DNA of 64,000 nt from Arthrobacter sp. NIO-1057 (GTDB taxonomy: Bacteria > Actinomycetota > Actinomycetes > Actinomycetales > Micrococcaceae), in NCBI RefSeq assembly GCF_900094805.1, contig NZ_FMAT01000002.1:496001-560000 (forward strand). The letters are read 5' to 3'. Below are positions 26,382 through 34,936 of the stretch, in pieces. The position numbers and the translations under genes were made by a program. Numbering within the stretch: the first letter of the stretch is position 1; every line of letters starts with the position of its first letter. The notes beneath the pieces were generated by a model, which was not told where the DNA came from, did not search any database, and worked only from the letters and a program-made list of their open reading frames with translations.

Positions 26382-27239
26382 CTAGGAATACGAGTAGAAC
26401 CCTTCACCGCTCTTGCGCCCCAAGTGACCAGCCTGAACTTTTTGGGTGATCAGCGGATGAGGCTTATCTGATTCTTCTCCCGTTTCAGCGAACGTTGCGT
26501 GCGCGATGAAATCAATGACGTCCAGTCCCACCATGTCCATCAATTCAAAAGGACCCATGGGGTGACCGAGCGCCGTTTTGGCGGTGGTATCGATATCCTC
26601 AATGCTGGCAATTCCTGCGTGGGCTAGGTTTAGGGCTTCAGCGTTGATGGCGCCCATCATTCGGTTGGCGATGAAGCCCGGGATTTCCTTATTTACTAGG
26701 ACAGGTTGTTTGCCAAGCTGAGTAGCCACCTCGGTAACGGCTTTTATGGTTTCATCGCTGGTCTGCTCGTTGCGCACTACCTCAACGCATTTCATTACCA
26801 ATGCAGGGTTGAAGAAGTGCATATTGCAAACCTGCTCCGGACGCCCGCTGGCTTCGGCCACGCGTGAAGATGGCAAGGTCGAGGAGTTCGTCGTAAGGAT
26901 GGCGTGATCTGGCGCGTGTTCTCCCAACGTCGCAAAGATCTGTTCCTTGATATCAAGCCGCTCCACGGCAGCTTCAATCGCGAGATCTGCACTACTGGCG
27001 CTGTCTACGAGATCGGTACTCTGGCTCAGGCGATTCAGCGCTGCATCGGCGTCAGCTGGCTCAAGTTTGCCCTTCGTGATCCTCGACGCAGCCCATTCTT
27101 CTAGCTCCTTGCGGGCGGCTGCTAGAGCGTCGTCAGAAATGTCCTGCAAGATCGTCGAGTAGCCGCTCAAGGCGCAACTCATGGCGATTTGCCGGCCCAT
27201 AGTTCCTGCACCAATAACCAAAATACGTTCAATCTTCAT
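26382..27239 (-). CDS. 3-hydroxyacyl-CoA (3-hydroxybutyryl-CoA) dehydrogenase
   Basis: 285 residues, single-function short-chain form. The Rossmann motif GAGTMGRQIA is at 10-19. The catalytic His lies in MHFFNPALVMKCVEVV near 141, the Glu in the same stretch, and the C-terminal helical domain in GFIANRMMGAINAEAL and GHPMGPFELMDMVGLDV. It oxidises (S)-3-hydroxyacyl-CoA with NAD. In this leftward block it follows the glutaryl-CoA-dehydrogenase-like gene, whose product crotonyl-CoA, after hydration, would be its substrate. The 205-bp gap upstream may hold its own promoter. Confidence 0.92.
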   Translation of the reverse strand: MKIERILVIGAGTMGRQIAMSCALSGYSTILQDISDDALAAARKELEEWAASRITKGKLEPADADAALNRLSQSTDLVDSASSADLAIEAAVERLDIKEQIFATLGEHAPDHAILTTNSSTLPSSRVAEASGRPEQVCNMHFFNPALVMKCVEVVRNEQTSDETIKAVTEVATQLGKQPVLVNKEIPGFIANRMMGAINAEALNLAHAGIASIEDIDTTAKTALGHPMGPFELMDMVGLDVIDFIAHATFAETGEESDKPHPLITQKVQAGHLGRKSGEGFYSYS

Positions 27240-27444
27240 TGATTTTTCTTCCCTTACCTGTGGGTGACAGTAGGCAGATGCTTTGACACACTTTGAGCGG
27301 ACAGAGATGAATTACTACCTGCTGATTCTGAATCTACCTGCATTATGTCCGCATCCACTGTTTTTTGAACTCTTCACGCGAATATTCCAAGGCAAGTGCA
27401 TCGCACCCAACTCGAACCACCCTCGAAAACAACTCTCGCGTGGA

Positions 27445-28623
27445 CTAGCGGAACGCCGGTACGCCGGTGAGCTTGTTGCCCAGAATCAGTGTGTGGACTT
27501 CATCGGTGCCCTCGTAGGTACGTACCGATTCCAAATTGTTGGCGTGGCGCAGTGGAGAGTAATCCAAGGTGATGCCGTTGCCGCCTAGGATCGTGCGGGC
27601 TTCGCGACAAATTTTGATCGCCTCCCGGCAGTTGTTTAGCTTGCCGACCGAGATCATGTGCAAATCTAGATTTCCTGCATCTTTAAGTCGTCCAATGTGC
27701 AGGGCTAGCAAGAACCCCTTGTTGATTTCCAATGCCATGTCGACCAGCTTCTGCTGGGTCATTTGGTACCCAGCAAGCGGCTTATCAAACTGAAGACGCT
27801 GTTGTGAGTAGGCAAGAGCATCTTCAAAAGCATCACGAGCTGCACCCATGGAGCCCCAAAGAATTCCGTAACGGGCTTCGTTCAGACAGGAGAATGGGCC
27901 TTTCAAACCTGTGACATTAGGTAAGACCGCGTTACCTGGCAGTCGCACATCAACGAGGTCGATTTCGCACTGGATTGAAGCTCGCATGGAGAGTTTCTGC
28001 TCGATTGGGGTCGCAGTGAACCCTGCGGTATTTGTTGGCACGACAAAACCGCGGATGCCTTCGTCGGCCTGTGCCCAGATGACTGCTACCTGCGCCACGT
28101 TGGCCAGGCCGATCCAGCGCTTGGAGCCGTTGATCACCCAGTCATCGCCGTCGCGGCGCGCGAAGGTCTTCATGCTCGATGGGTCCGAACCTGCGGTGGG
28201 TTCGGTCAGGCCGAAGCAGCCGATGGCTTCACCGGCGGCCATCTGTGGCAACCATTCTTGCTTCTGTTCTTCGGAGCCATGCTTGTAGATAGCGCTCATA
28301 GCCAATGAACCCTGCACCGATACGAAGGTGCGCAGTCCCGAATCGCCGGCTTCCAGCTCGGCTCCGGCGATACCGTATTCCACGGCAGAGCGACCGGCGC
28401 ATCCATAGCCGTTCAAGTGCATGCCCAGCAGGCCCAGCTTAGCCATTTCCGGAACGATGTCCAGCGGGAAGACCGCGTCGTTGTACCACTGGGCGATATT
28501 CGGCTTAATCTGCTCTTTCACGAAACCTCGCACGGTATCGCGCAAGGCGATCTCTTCACTGTTTAGCAAGGAATCAAAGTTGATCAGATCGGAGGGATCA
28601 AGGGCGTGTTCAGTAGTGTTCAT
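27445..28623 (-). CDS. gcdH: Acyl-CoA dehydrogenase, glutaryl-CoA dehydrogenase-like
   Basis: 392 residues. Acyl-CoA dehydrogenase fold with the FAD/substrate motif CFGLTEPTAGSDPSSM near 135-150 and the second motif RYGILWGSMGAARDAFEDALAYSQQRLQFDKPL. The C-terminal RTYEGTDEVH carries the catalytic Glu at about 371, the place it has in glutaryl-CoA dehydrogenases (which have a YEGTxxVH/IH segment). The predicted reaction is glutaryl-CoA to crotonyl-CoA plus CO2. It lies 17 bp behind the CoA-transferase gene and two genes ahead of a 3-hydroxyacyl-CoA dehydrogenase, which together form a sensible glutarate route. Exact substrate is inferred. Confidence 0.8.
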   Translation of the reverse strand: MNTTEHALDPSDLINFDSLLNSEEIALRDTVRGFVKEQIKPNIAQWYNDAVFPLDIVPEMAKLGLLGMHLNGYGCAGRSAVEYGIAGAELEAGDSGLRTFVSVQGSLAMSAIYKHGSEEQKQEWLPQMAAGEAIGCFGLTEPTAGSDPSSMKTFARRDGDDWVINGSKRWIGLANVAQVAVIWAQADEGIRGFVVPTNTAGFTATPIEQKLSMRASIQCEIDLVDVRLPGNAVLPNVTGLKGPFSCLNEARYGILWGSMGAARDAFEDALAYSQQRLQFDKPLAGYQMTQQKLVDMALEINKGFLLALHIGRLKDAGNLDLHMISVGKLNNCREAIKICREARTILGGNGITLDYSPLRHANNLESVRTYEGTDEVHTLILGNKLTGVPAFR

Positions 28624-28640
28624 CTTCGCTCCTTAGCGAT

Positions 28641-29786
28641 TTAGCGATAAGTCTTGAGTTCGAAAAGTTCTTGATGCTGACCATGGGCCGGTGGTGGGGT
28701 TCGATATTGCGCGGCGGTGCGTGATAGTCCGATGGGACTGGCGATATGTGTTGTTGATTCTCCCGTTTCGGGATTTCTCATCTCCGCCACCGGATCCAGC
28801 CCCAAGTCTTGTGCGAAGCGTAGAGCTTCAGCGATGGTATTGACCTTTCCCGCTGGCACCCCGGCCGACATCAACTGCTCGGCCCAGGTTGCTGCGCTGC
28901 GTTGAATAGTCACATTTTCAATCAATATCTTCAGCTCTACGCGGTGTGCTACCCGATCAGCGTTGGTGAGAAATCGAGGATCATCGGCGAGCGCCGGTTC
29001 GCCAAGTTGATGGCAGAGGGCAGAGAACTGCCGATCGTTGCCCACGGCGATGGCAACAACTCCATCGCTGGCACTGAAAGTTTCATAGGGTGCGATGCTT
29101 GGGTGGGCATTACCCATGCGGGCTGGTGATTCGCCTGTAGCTAGCGTGCTACTGGTTTGGTTGGTCATCCCGGCGAGTACCGAGCTGAGCAGATTAGTAC
29201 TGACGCGTTGCCCTTGACCACTGCTTTCTCTTTCCCGCAGGGCTAGCAGTATTCCGGCAACAGCATTTTGTGCAGCTAGCACGTCAACCAGGGCGACCCC
29301 CACCTTGCTAGGGGTGCCTTCTGGTTCCCCGGTGATACTCATCAGTCCGCCGACGGCCTGAACGAGGAGATCAAAACCGGGTAGCTCGGCTCCTTGCTGT
29401 TCCCCAAATCCGGAAATCGAGCAGTAGATGAGCCGCGGGTTCTGTCTTTTGAGGTTTTCGTAGTCCATCCCAAATTTACTCAGAACTCCGGGGCGGAAAT
29501 TTTCCACGAGGACGTCAGCGTCTTGGATGAGTTCTAGTAGCCGTGTCCGTTGTTCTGCACTGGTGAAGTCAGCGATGATCGATTCTTTGTTTCGGTTCAC
29601 CGACCAGTAATAGGTGCTGACGCCGTGGGCTGTTACCGGTGGAATCCATCCGCGAGTTTCATCCCCTGCAGGGCTTTCAACCTTGAGTACCTGTGCGCCG
29701 AAGTCACCCAGAGTCATGGTGCATAGTGGCCCGGCGAGAATGCGCGAGAGATCAATGACTTTGATCCCCTCTAATGGTTGGCCCAA
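28641..29786 (-). CDS. CaiB/BaiF CoA-transferase, possible glutarate CoA-transferase
   Basis: 381 residues, the standard family III length. LEGIKVIDLSRILAGPLCTMTLGDFGAQVLKVE is at 5-37, LVENFRPGVLSKFGMDY at 93-109, and the catalytic Asp is 139 in PGFDLLVQAVGG. The C-terminus has the HASPIGLSRT-type substrate segment. Because the next gene encodes a glutaryl-CoA-dehydrogenase-like enzyme, the likely reaction is CoA transfer to glutarate, as with human SUGCT. It is first in the operon behind the palindromic operator at 29818-29838. Confidence 0.85.
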   Translation of the reverse strand: MGQPLEGIKVIDLSRILAGPLCTMTLGDFGAQVLKVESPAGDETRGWIPPVTAHGVSTYYWSVNRNKESIIADFTSAEQRTRLLELIQDADVLVENFRPGVLSKFGMDYENLKRQNPRLIYCSISGFGEQQGAELPGFDLLVQAVGGLMSITGEPEGTPSKVGVALVDVLAAQNAVAGILLALRERESSGQGQRVSTNLLSSVLAGMTNQTSSTLATGESPARMGNAHPSIAPYETFSASDGVVAIAVGNDRQFSALCHQLGEPALADDPRFLTNADRVAHRVELKILIENVTIQRSAATWAEQLMSAGVPAGKVNTIAEALRFAQDLGLDPVAEMRNPETGESTTHIASPIGLSRTAAQYRTPPPAHGQHQELFELKTYR

Positions 29787-29817
29787 CCTGTCACCTCATT
29801 GTCGTCCACAGCAAAGT

Positions 29818-29838
29818 AGTTACATGTTGCATGTAACT
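29818..29838. promoter_or_regulatory. Palindromic operator of the CoA-transferase/acyl-CoA dehydrogenase operon
   Basis: AGTTACATG-TTG-CATGTAACT: perfect 9-bp inverted repeat with a 3-nt spacer, 32 bases upstream of the CoA-transferase start and 52 bases after the end of the GntR/FCD regulator gene. Symmetric sites of this size are typical for FadR/VanR-type GntR proteins, so the adjacent regulator is the obvious candidate to bind it. Confidence 0.75.
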
Positions 29839-29889
29839 CTATGTTGCGTAGTTCACTTTTAGCAAGAGGTGTCAGAACAGGACGTGTTG

Positions 29890-30609
29890 CTAGGAAATCA
29901 GGTCATTCAGGCGATCTAGGAATGGTTGCGCTTCCATTCCTTCGGTCCGCGAGCAAATAGAACGGATCAGCATCTGCGCAGTTCGCATGACGTGCTCTCG
30001 TACCGCAGTGGCAGCAGCCGGCGCATCTTGCGCAAGAATTGCTGCCATGATTTCTTCACGATCACCAGCGAGCTCTTGGGCGCTACGAGCGTAGGGGATC
30101 GTGGTCTGCCCGTGGGCGAGGACTAGGTTTCGCAACTCCCCCACCACGCCGTCCAACTTTTTGTTGTTGGCCAGGCCTAGTAGGTAGAGGTGGAACTCTC
30201 GGTCGGCTTCAAGGGTCGCGCGACCATCACCGGTGTGTCCGACCTGCAATAGTTGTTTATGAAGTTGAGCCAGCCGTGCACGGTCATCATCGGTGGCATT
30301 GATGACTCCGCGGGCCGCCGCGGGTGGTTCGATGGCCAGTCGCAGTTGGAAGACTTCAACGATATCTTCTAAAGAAATCTGGTTGACCCGCACACCGCGG
30401 TTTTTAGCGACGGTGACAATGCCTTCTTTTTCCAACAGCTGTAAGGCTTCACGCACCGGAGTGCGTGAGACACCGAGCTTCTCGGAAATGCCAATGGCTG
30501 AATAGTGCTGACCGGGAGCCATCTCCCCTGCAACGATAGCGGCTCGAATCATCGTGGTGACCTGCTCGGTCAGCGAGGCCTTGGGCGCAATCGGTTGCAT
30601 GCTACTCAT
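29890..30609 (-). CDS. GntR-family regulator, FCD (FadR/VanR) subfamily
   Basis: 239 residues from ATG 30609. The winged HTH is at about 10-75 (EQVTTMIRAAIVAGEMAPGQHYSAIGISEKLGVSRTPVREALQLLEKEGIV, with the GntR recognition helix SRTPVREALQLLE). A helical FCD ligand domain follows (VFQLRLAIEPPAAARG, DREFHLYLLGLANN, VREHVMRTAQML; the Asp and His of these segments are typical metal/ligand residues). It probably represses the downstream CoA-transferase/gcdH operon through the palindrome at 29818-29838, with an organic acid as ligand. An upstream non-ATG start at 30675 is open but adds unrelated residues. Confidence 0.9.
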   Translation of the reverse strand: MSSMQPIAPKASLTEQVTTMIRAAIVAGEMAPGQHYSAIGISEKLGVSRTPVREALQLLEKEGIVTVAKNRGVRVNQISLEDIVEVFQLRLAIEPPAAARGVINATDDDRARLAQLHKQLLQVGHTGDGRATLEADREFHLYLLGLANNKKLDGVVGELRNLVLAHGQTTIPYARSAQELAGDREEIMAAILAQDAPAAATAVREHVMRTAQMLIRSICSRTEGMEAQPFLDRLNDLIS

Positions 30610-30809
30610 GTGCAGAAGCTTATCGTGATTCACGTTTGCGACAAGGGTGTGCCCCTGCAAACACCGTGACGCCAAAGCCGCGTGCGTCTCGCGTGGCTAT
30701 GTCACTGGCGCTTTTGAATGCTGACTTGGGGGACGTTGCAGGTTTCGTTTCACTGTCGTGGACGCGCCCCGAGGTTCGAGTGCAACCGGTGGCACGATAA
30801 GCTGACACG

Positions 30810-31685
30810 GTGAGTGAGCAACCAGCAATCTGCGAACATTCCTACGCCGAAGAACTACGTGTCGCCGCGCTACACGCAGCTCGAAGTGTAGCTGATCTAC
30901 TGCGCTCCACCTTCCGCACTTCGGTAAATGCCGAACATAAAACCAATACCCATGACTTGGTCACCGAGATTGATCGCCGGAGTCAACAGATCATTACCGA
31001 ATCTTTGCTCACGGCGGTGCCTGGTTCATGGGTTCTAGGTGAAGAGAAGATTTCTGCCCACTCCGGTCAACAGGCTCCGGGAAGTGTGCAATGGATTGTT
31101 GACCCTATTGATGGGACCAGCAACTTTGTCCACGGCATTGCGTTCTTTTGTATTTCTATCGCTGCAGCAATTGACGGCCAGCTAGTTGCCGCGGTGATTA
31201 TTGATCCGATCTCCGGTGACGAATTCACCGCTAACCTCGATACTGCGCTGCTCAACGATGTTCAGCTCAACCCAGCGATGCGTCCAGCACAGTCCCAAGC
31301 CAATCTCATGACCGACTATCCAGGGGCAGAGTCACTAGAACGGGACGGAGAACTGGCACTACAGCTCTTTGGCCAGTGGATACAGGACTTCGCCACGGTG
31401 AGGCGCAAGGTCAGCGCCGCCCTAGCTTTGGCACATGTGGCTGCCGGCTGGTGCGATGCCACCATAGGTTTTGATACCAAGGTGTGGGACGTAGCCGCCG
31501 GGGCCCACCTGGTACGCATGGCTCACGGAACTTTCCGTGGATTGTCTTTCGGGCAATCGGATCTAGTTGATCACGAGTGTCCAGGATTTATCGCTCAAGG
31601 TCCAGGAGCAGACTATCCATCGCTGGATCGCGCCGCGCAACAAATCCACCAGTTGCGCACTCGTGGCACGGCTGAAGAAGTCTGA
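30810..31685 (+). CDS. Inositol monophosphatase family protein
   Basis: 291 residues. The family's metal sites are present: GEEKIS near 75 (the Glu of motif 1), WIVDPIDGTSNFVHG near 93-107 (DPIDGT), and VWDVAAGAHLVRMAHG near 227. It is a Mg-dependent phosphatase of the FIG superfamily; the substrate may be inositol-1-phosphate, histidinol phosphate or another small phosphomonoester. GTG start at 30810, divergent from the GntR gene. Confidence 0.88.
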   Translation: MSEQPAICEHSYAEELRVAALHAARSVADLLRSTFRTSVNAEHKTNTHDLVTEIDRRSQQIITESLLTAVPGSWVLGEEKISAHSGQQAPGSVQWIVDPIDGTSNFVHGIAFFCISIAAAIDGQLVAAVIIDPISGDEFTANLDTALLNDVQLNPAMRPAQSQANLMTDYPGAESLERDGELALQLFGQWIQDFATVRRKVSAALALAHVAAGWCDATIGFDTKVWDVAAGAHLVRMAHGTFRGLSFGQSDLVDHECPGFIAQGPGADYPSLDRAAQQIHQLRTRGTAEEV

Positions 31686-31746
31686 CAATAGCTAAGTTCC
31701 GCCTCGACCCCTCGGCTTAATACCGATTCGGACGTATCATAGCGGC

Positions 31747-31959
31747 ATGGAACCACTATTCCACCGGACCGCACACTCCGCCGTGCGGCACCATGGAGGC
31801 GGAGGAGTGATCCTGGGAGGCCTCGGAGCGATAGCTCTCTTCGGCGCCTTCGCAGTGATGTTGGCTATGCAGTCTTCGGACTGGGAGCCACTGCTCATCG
31901 GTATTAGCATGGGCGTTTCCGCAGTACTCTTTGGCGTGGTGTATCACTTCACGCATTAG
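31747..31959 (+). CDS. Small two-helix membrane protein of unknown function
   Basis: 70 residues. Two hydrophobic helices (GGVILGGLGAIALFGAFAVMLAM and PLLIGISMGVSAVLFGVVYHF) are separated by a short acidic loop, and there are His residues at both ends. The ATG lies close after an AT-rich stretch (CGTATCATAGC). No ribosome site is strong; the gene may be leaderless or weakly translated. I do not recognise a family. The hairpin 31984-32024 lies 25 bases after the stop. Confidence 0.6.
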   Translation: MEPLFHRTAHSAVRHHGGGGVILGGLGAIALFGAFAVMLAMQSSDWEPLLIGISMGVSAVLFGVVYHFTH

Positions 31960-31983
31960 AGGCTGACGCTAAAAGATAAGACT

Positions 31984-32024
31984 GTGGCCCCGGACGCTAA
32001 GCATTCTTAACGTTCCGAGGCCAC
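31984..32024. terminator. Hairpin between the small membrane gene and the TPP-enzyme gene
   Basis: Inverted repeat of about 18 bp with two mismatches and a one-base bulge, 4-nt loop, between two convergent genes. No clear T run. Confidence 0.65.
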
Positions 32025-32052
32025 CATCCTGTCCGCTACTCTTTGCTCCCCT

Positions 32053-33696
32053 TTACAGGTGCGTTGGGGCAAACATCTTCAGCAGAGTCTTGACCACAAT
32101 GACATTCGGTCCCTGCTCAGCCAATGCTTCTGTGAGCGCTGCACCGATTTGATCCACTGCTACTTCGCGAGCTGGTACTCCAAAGGACTGAGCCAACGCC
32201 ACGAAGTCAGGTCGTGCCAACTCGGTGGCGGTTGCTTTGCCAAAGGCACCTTCCATATATTCGCGCAGGATGCCGTATCCACCGTCATCAACAATCAGCC
32301 ACGTCACCGGAGCTTGATGTTGCTTGGCCGTGGCCAGCTCAGCAATCGAATACATCGAGGACCCATCACCGCTGACCGCGAGTACACGCTGCCCGGTGCC
32401 GATGGCCCCGCCAATCGCCGCAGGGAAACCATAGCCTAGTCCGCCGGCACCCTGGGCCGAGTGGAACTGCCCATCTTTGGCATCCCAGCAGCTCCAACCC
32501 CAGTAGGCTGCAATGGTCATATCCCAGAAGGTCTGCATCGAAGCAGGTACCGCTTCACGGATATCAGCCATGAACTTTCGTTCCTTAGCCAAATCCTGCC
32601 CGTCAAGACGCTCCTGAATTTTCTCCAGCGTGTCAGCTACCACCTGCTGGGGGCTGCGGCCATGCCACGAAGCCCGGGAAGTAAACCCGGCGGCTTTCAG
32701 ATCCCGGTCGAGGAACTTCAGTGCCTCACGAGCATCTGCACGAATGCCCAATGCTGGAGTATTGGATTCCAGCACCCGCGGTTCAGCATCAATTTGGATC
32801 ATTTTGCCGCGCGGTTCCATGGTGAAGTAATTACTGGTCACTTCTCCCAATGCAGAGCCGATCACCAACAGTACGTCGGCATCTTCCATGACCTCGGTGG
32901 CGTGGCGATCTTCAACCCATGACTGCAAAGACAGCTCATGGTTCCACGGGAAGGCGCCGTTGCCGCCGGGGCTGGAAAGTACCGGTGCCCGCAGGGTTTC
33001 GGCCACCGCGAGTAGTTCTGCCTGCGCTCCGGCACGGCGTACACCGCCACCGGCGATAATCGCCGGACGCTGGGCATCCGAAAGCCAGTTGATCGCTTCG
33101 CGCACCAGTTCTTCACGGGGTGGATGCTCATAGGCTTCAGCCAGAGCATCCTGTACCGGTGGAACCATCACCTGAGCGAGGAGAACATCCTGTGGCACTT
33201 CCACCCAGACCGGCCCCATAGGCACGGTGATGGCCCGAGCCCATGCATCCTGAATAGCCGAGGGGATGCCGGAAGCATGGTGGACGGTCTGCTGGAACTT
33301 GGTGACGTTGGCGGCCGAAGCTTTCTGGTCATCAAGCTGGTGCAACATGCCTTTGCGTCGTGCACCCAATCCATCTAGTGGAATCTGGCTGGCGACGACG
33401 ACCATGGGCACACCGGTGGCGTAGGCTTCCTGCAACCCGGCCAGGGAAGTCAGTGCGCCTGGCCCGGTGGAGAGGAAGAGTACGCCCACTTCGCCGGTGG
33501 CACGGGAGTAACCATCGGCAGCGAAGGCGGAGTTGTTTTCTACGCGCGAGGATACGAATTCCAGGTTGGAACGCGACAGCGCGTCGAACAGCCCCAAGGC
33601 GTGCTGTCCGGGGATGCCGAACACAGTTTTGGCGCCCAGCGCGCTCAGGGTCTCAATGACCAGGTCGCCACCATTGCGTTGGGGCTGTTCGCTCAT
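32053..33696 (-). CDS. Thiamine-pyrophosphate-dependent enzyme, acetolactate-synthase-like
   Basis: 547 residues with the three POX-type domains: the N-terminal pyrimidine-binding domain (GIPGQHALGLFDALS, with the catalytic Glu in RVENNSAFAADGYSRATG near 52), a central domain (RPAIIAGGGVRRAGA), and the C-terminal pyrophosphate-binding domain with GDGSSMYSIAELATAKQ followed by DDGGYG (the GDG-x-N-type motif). It is not obviously the anabolic acetolactate synthase: there is no small-subunit gene and it is coupled (TAATG, 1-bp overlap) to the agmatinase-like gene. A 2-oxo-acid decarboxylase working on a product of guanidino-acid or arginine catabolism is a reasonable inference. Confidence 0.82.
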   Translation of the reverse strand: MSEQPQRNGGDLVIETLSALGAKTVFGIPGQHALGLFDALSRSNLEFVSSRVENNSAFAADGYSRATGEVGVLFLSTGPGALTSLAGLQEAYATGVPMVVVASQIPLDGLGARRKGMLHQLDDQKASAANVTKFQQTVHHASGIPSAIQDAWARAITVPMGPVWVEVPQDVLLAQVMVPPVQDALAEAYEHPPREELVREAINWLSDAQRPAIIAGGGVRRAGAQAELLAVAETLRAPVLSSPGGNGAFPWNHELSLQSWVEDRHATEVMEDADVLLVIGSALGEVTSNYFTMEPRGKMIQIDAEPRVLESNTPALGIRADAREALKFLDRDLKAAGFTSRASWHGRSPQQVVADTLEKIQERLDGQDLAKERKFMADIREAVPASMQTFWDMTIAAYWGWSCWDAKDGQFHSAQGAGGLGYGFPAAIGGAIGTGQRVLAVSGDGSSMYSIAELATAKQHQAPVTWLIVDDGGYGILREYMEGAFGKATATELARPDFVALAQSFGVPAREVAVDQIGAALTEALAEQGPNVIVVKTLLKMFAPTHL

Positions 33697-34682
33697 TACT
33701 TGTTCAGCCCCTTGTTGGAACGGAAGTCGCTGATCAGGGAGATCAGGTCGTAGGTGACGTGGCTGGCGGCAACGCCGGTCAGTTCGGCGTGGTCGTAGGC
33801 TGGGGACACCTCAACGATGTCAGCACCTACGATGTTCAGTCCGCGCAGGCCACGCAGGATTTCGAGTAGTTCACGGCTGGTGATGCCACCGGCTTCTGGA
33901 GTTCCGGTGCCCGGTGCGTGGGCAGGGTCCAAGACGTCGATGTCCACCGAGATGTACAGCGGACGCTTGCCAATGCGGTCGCGCAGCTTGTCAACGATTT
34001 CGCGCACACCCTGGTAGTAGACGTCCGAGCTGGTCACGATGCCGAAGCCGAAACGCTTGTCGTCTTCCAGGTCCTTCTTGCCGTAGAGCGGGCCGCGGGT
34101 ACCTACGTGGCAGATCGCCTCGGTATCCAGGATGCCTTCTTCTACTGCACGGCGGAAGGGGGTGCCGTGGGTGTATTCGGCGCCGAAGTAGGTGTCCCAG
34201 GTATCCAGGTGTGCATCGAAGTGCAGCATGGCCACTGGGGCACCGGCGCGCTGCGAAGCTGCACGCAGCAGTGGCAATGCGATGGTGTGGTCGCCACCGA
34301 TGGTGACCAGGCTTGAACCATCTGCGGTCAGTTCCAGTGCTTCGTCCTGGATGGTTTCAATGGCCTCATTGATGTTGAACGGGTTCACTGCGAGGTCGCC
34401 GGCGTCCACGACTTGGCTCTGAGCAAATGGTGAGGTGTCGGTGGCTGGGTTGTATGGGCGGATCAGGCGCGAGGATTCGCGCACGTGGTTGGCGCCGAAG
34501 CGTGCTCCCGGGCGGTAGGAAACTCCGGTGTCAAAAGGTACACCGATGATTTTGATGTCGGCGTTTTCAACCTGGTCAAGGCGTGGCAGGCGGGCGTAGG
34601 TTCCAGCGCCTGCATAGCGTGGAATAACCGCTGCGTTGATTGGCCCTAGGTGGCCGTTTTCCTCAATGCGGACTTCTTTCAT
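33696..34682 (-). CDS. speB: Agmatinase/ureohydrolase family enzyme
   Basis: 328 residues, ureohydrolase fold with the Mn-binding motifs: [11 protein letters not shown] near 128-138, [11 protein letters not shown] near 155-165, and [19 protein letters not shown] near 245-263. It hydrolyses a guanidino compound to urea plus amine; agmatine, 4-guanidinobutyrate and 3-guanidinopropionate cannot be told apart by eye. The stop overlaps the TPP-enzyme start by one base, so the two are translationally coupled. The promoter at 34751-34779 with a palindrome at the start site lies 50-100 bases upstream. Confidence 0.9.
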   Translation of the reverse strand: MKEVRIEENGHLGPINAAVIPRYAGAGTYARLPRLDQVENADIKIIGVPFDTGVSYRPGARFGANHVRESSRLIRPYNPATDTSPFAQSQVVDAGDLAVNPFNINEAIETIQDEALELTADGSSLVTIGGDHTIALPLLRAASQRAGAPVAMLHFDAHLDTWDTYFGAEYTHGTPFRRAVEEGILDTEAICHVGTRGPLYGKKDLEDDKRFGFGIVTSSDVYYQGVREIVDKLRDRIGKRPLYISVDIDVLDPAHAPGTGTPEAGGITSRELLEILRGLRGLNIVGADIVEVSPAYDHAELTGVAASHVTYDLISLISDFRSNKGLNK

Positions 34683-34731
34683 GTTCTTGCCTTCCCGGCG
34701 CTTGACGACATTAATCGCAGTTGCCTAATAC

Positions 34732-34745
34732 GAAACTTCAGTTTC
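34732..34745. promoter_or_regulatory. Palindrome at the transcription start of the speB operon
   Basis: GAAACT-TC-AGTTTC: perfect 6-bp inverted repeat directly downstream of the predicted -10 box, where a repressor would block the start of transcription. The inner ACT/AGT half-sites recall the palindrome at 36097-36113 next to the XRE-cupin regulator gene, which is the likely binder. Confidence 0.5.
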
Positions 34746-34750
34746 CTATT

Positions 34751-34779
34751 ATGCTATTTTGTTATCGAAGTCACGTCAA
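34751..34779 (-). promoter_or_regulatory. Predicted sigma-70-type promoter of the speB operon
   Basis: On the minus strand, TTGACG (34774-34779) and TAGCAT (34751-34756) are separated by 17 bp, close to the vegetative consensus. The predicted start falls inside the palindrome 34732-34745, giving a leader of about 60 bases before the speB ATG. Confidence 0.6.
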
Positions 34780-34829
34780 GATACACGCACCCAAATCTGA
34801 GACTATTACCCATAAACCCGCTTAATGAA

Positions 34830-34866
34830 TTAGATGCCGTGACCCTATAAGGGTCACGGCATCTAA
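34830..34866. terminator. 17-bp-stem hairpin terminator downstream of the membrane protein gene
   Basis: Perfect inverted repeat, arms 34830-34846 and 34850-34866, 3-nt loop. It lies 70 bases after the end of the minus-strand membrane-protein gene and upstream of the speB promoter, so it insulates the two. Confidence 0.8.
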
Positions 34867-34936
34867 CAAAGTGCAATCGGTGCAAAACCTGCCTTCAAAG
34901 ATCCGCCCTGCATTTCTGCTGCGCAGGAATCCGGAC

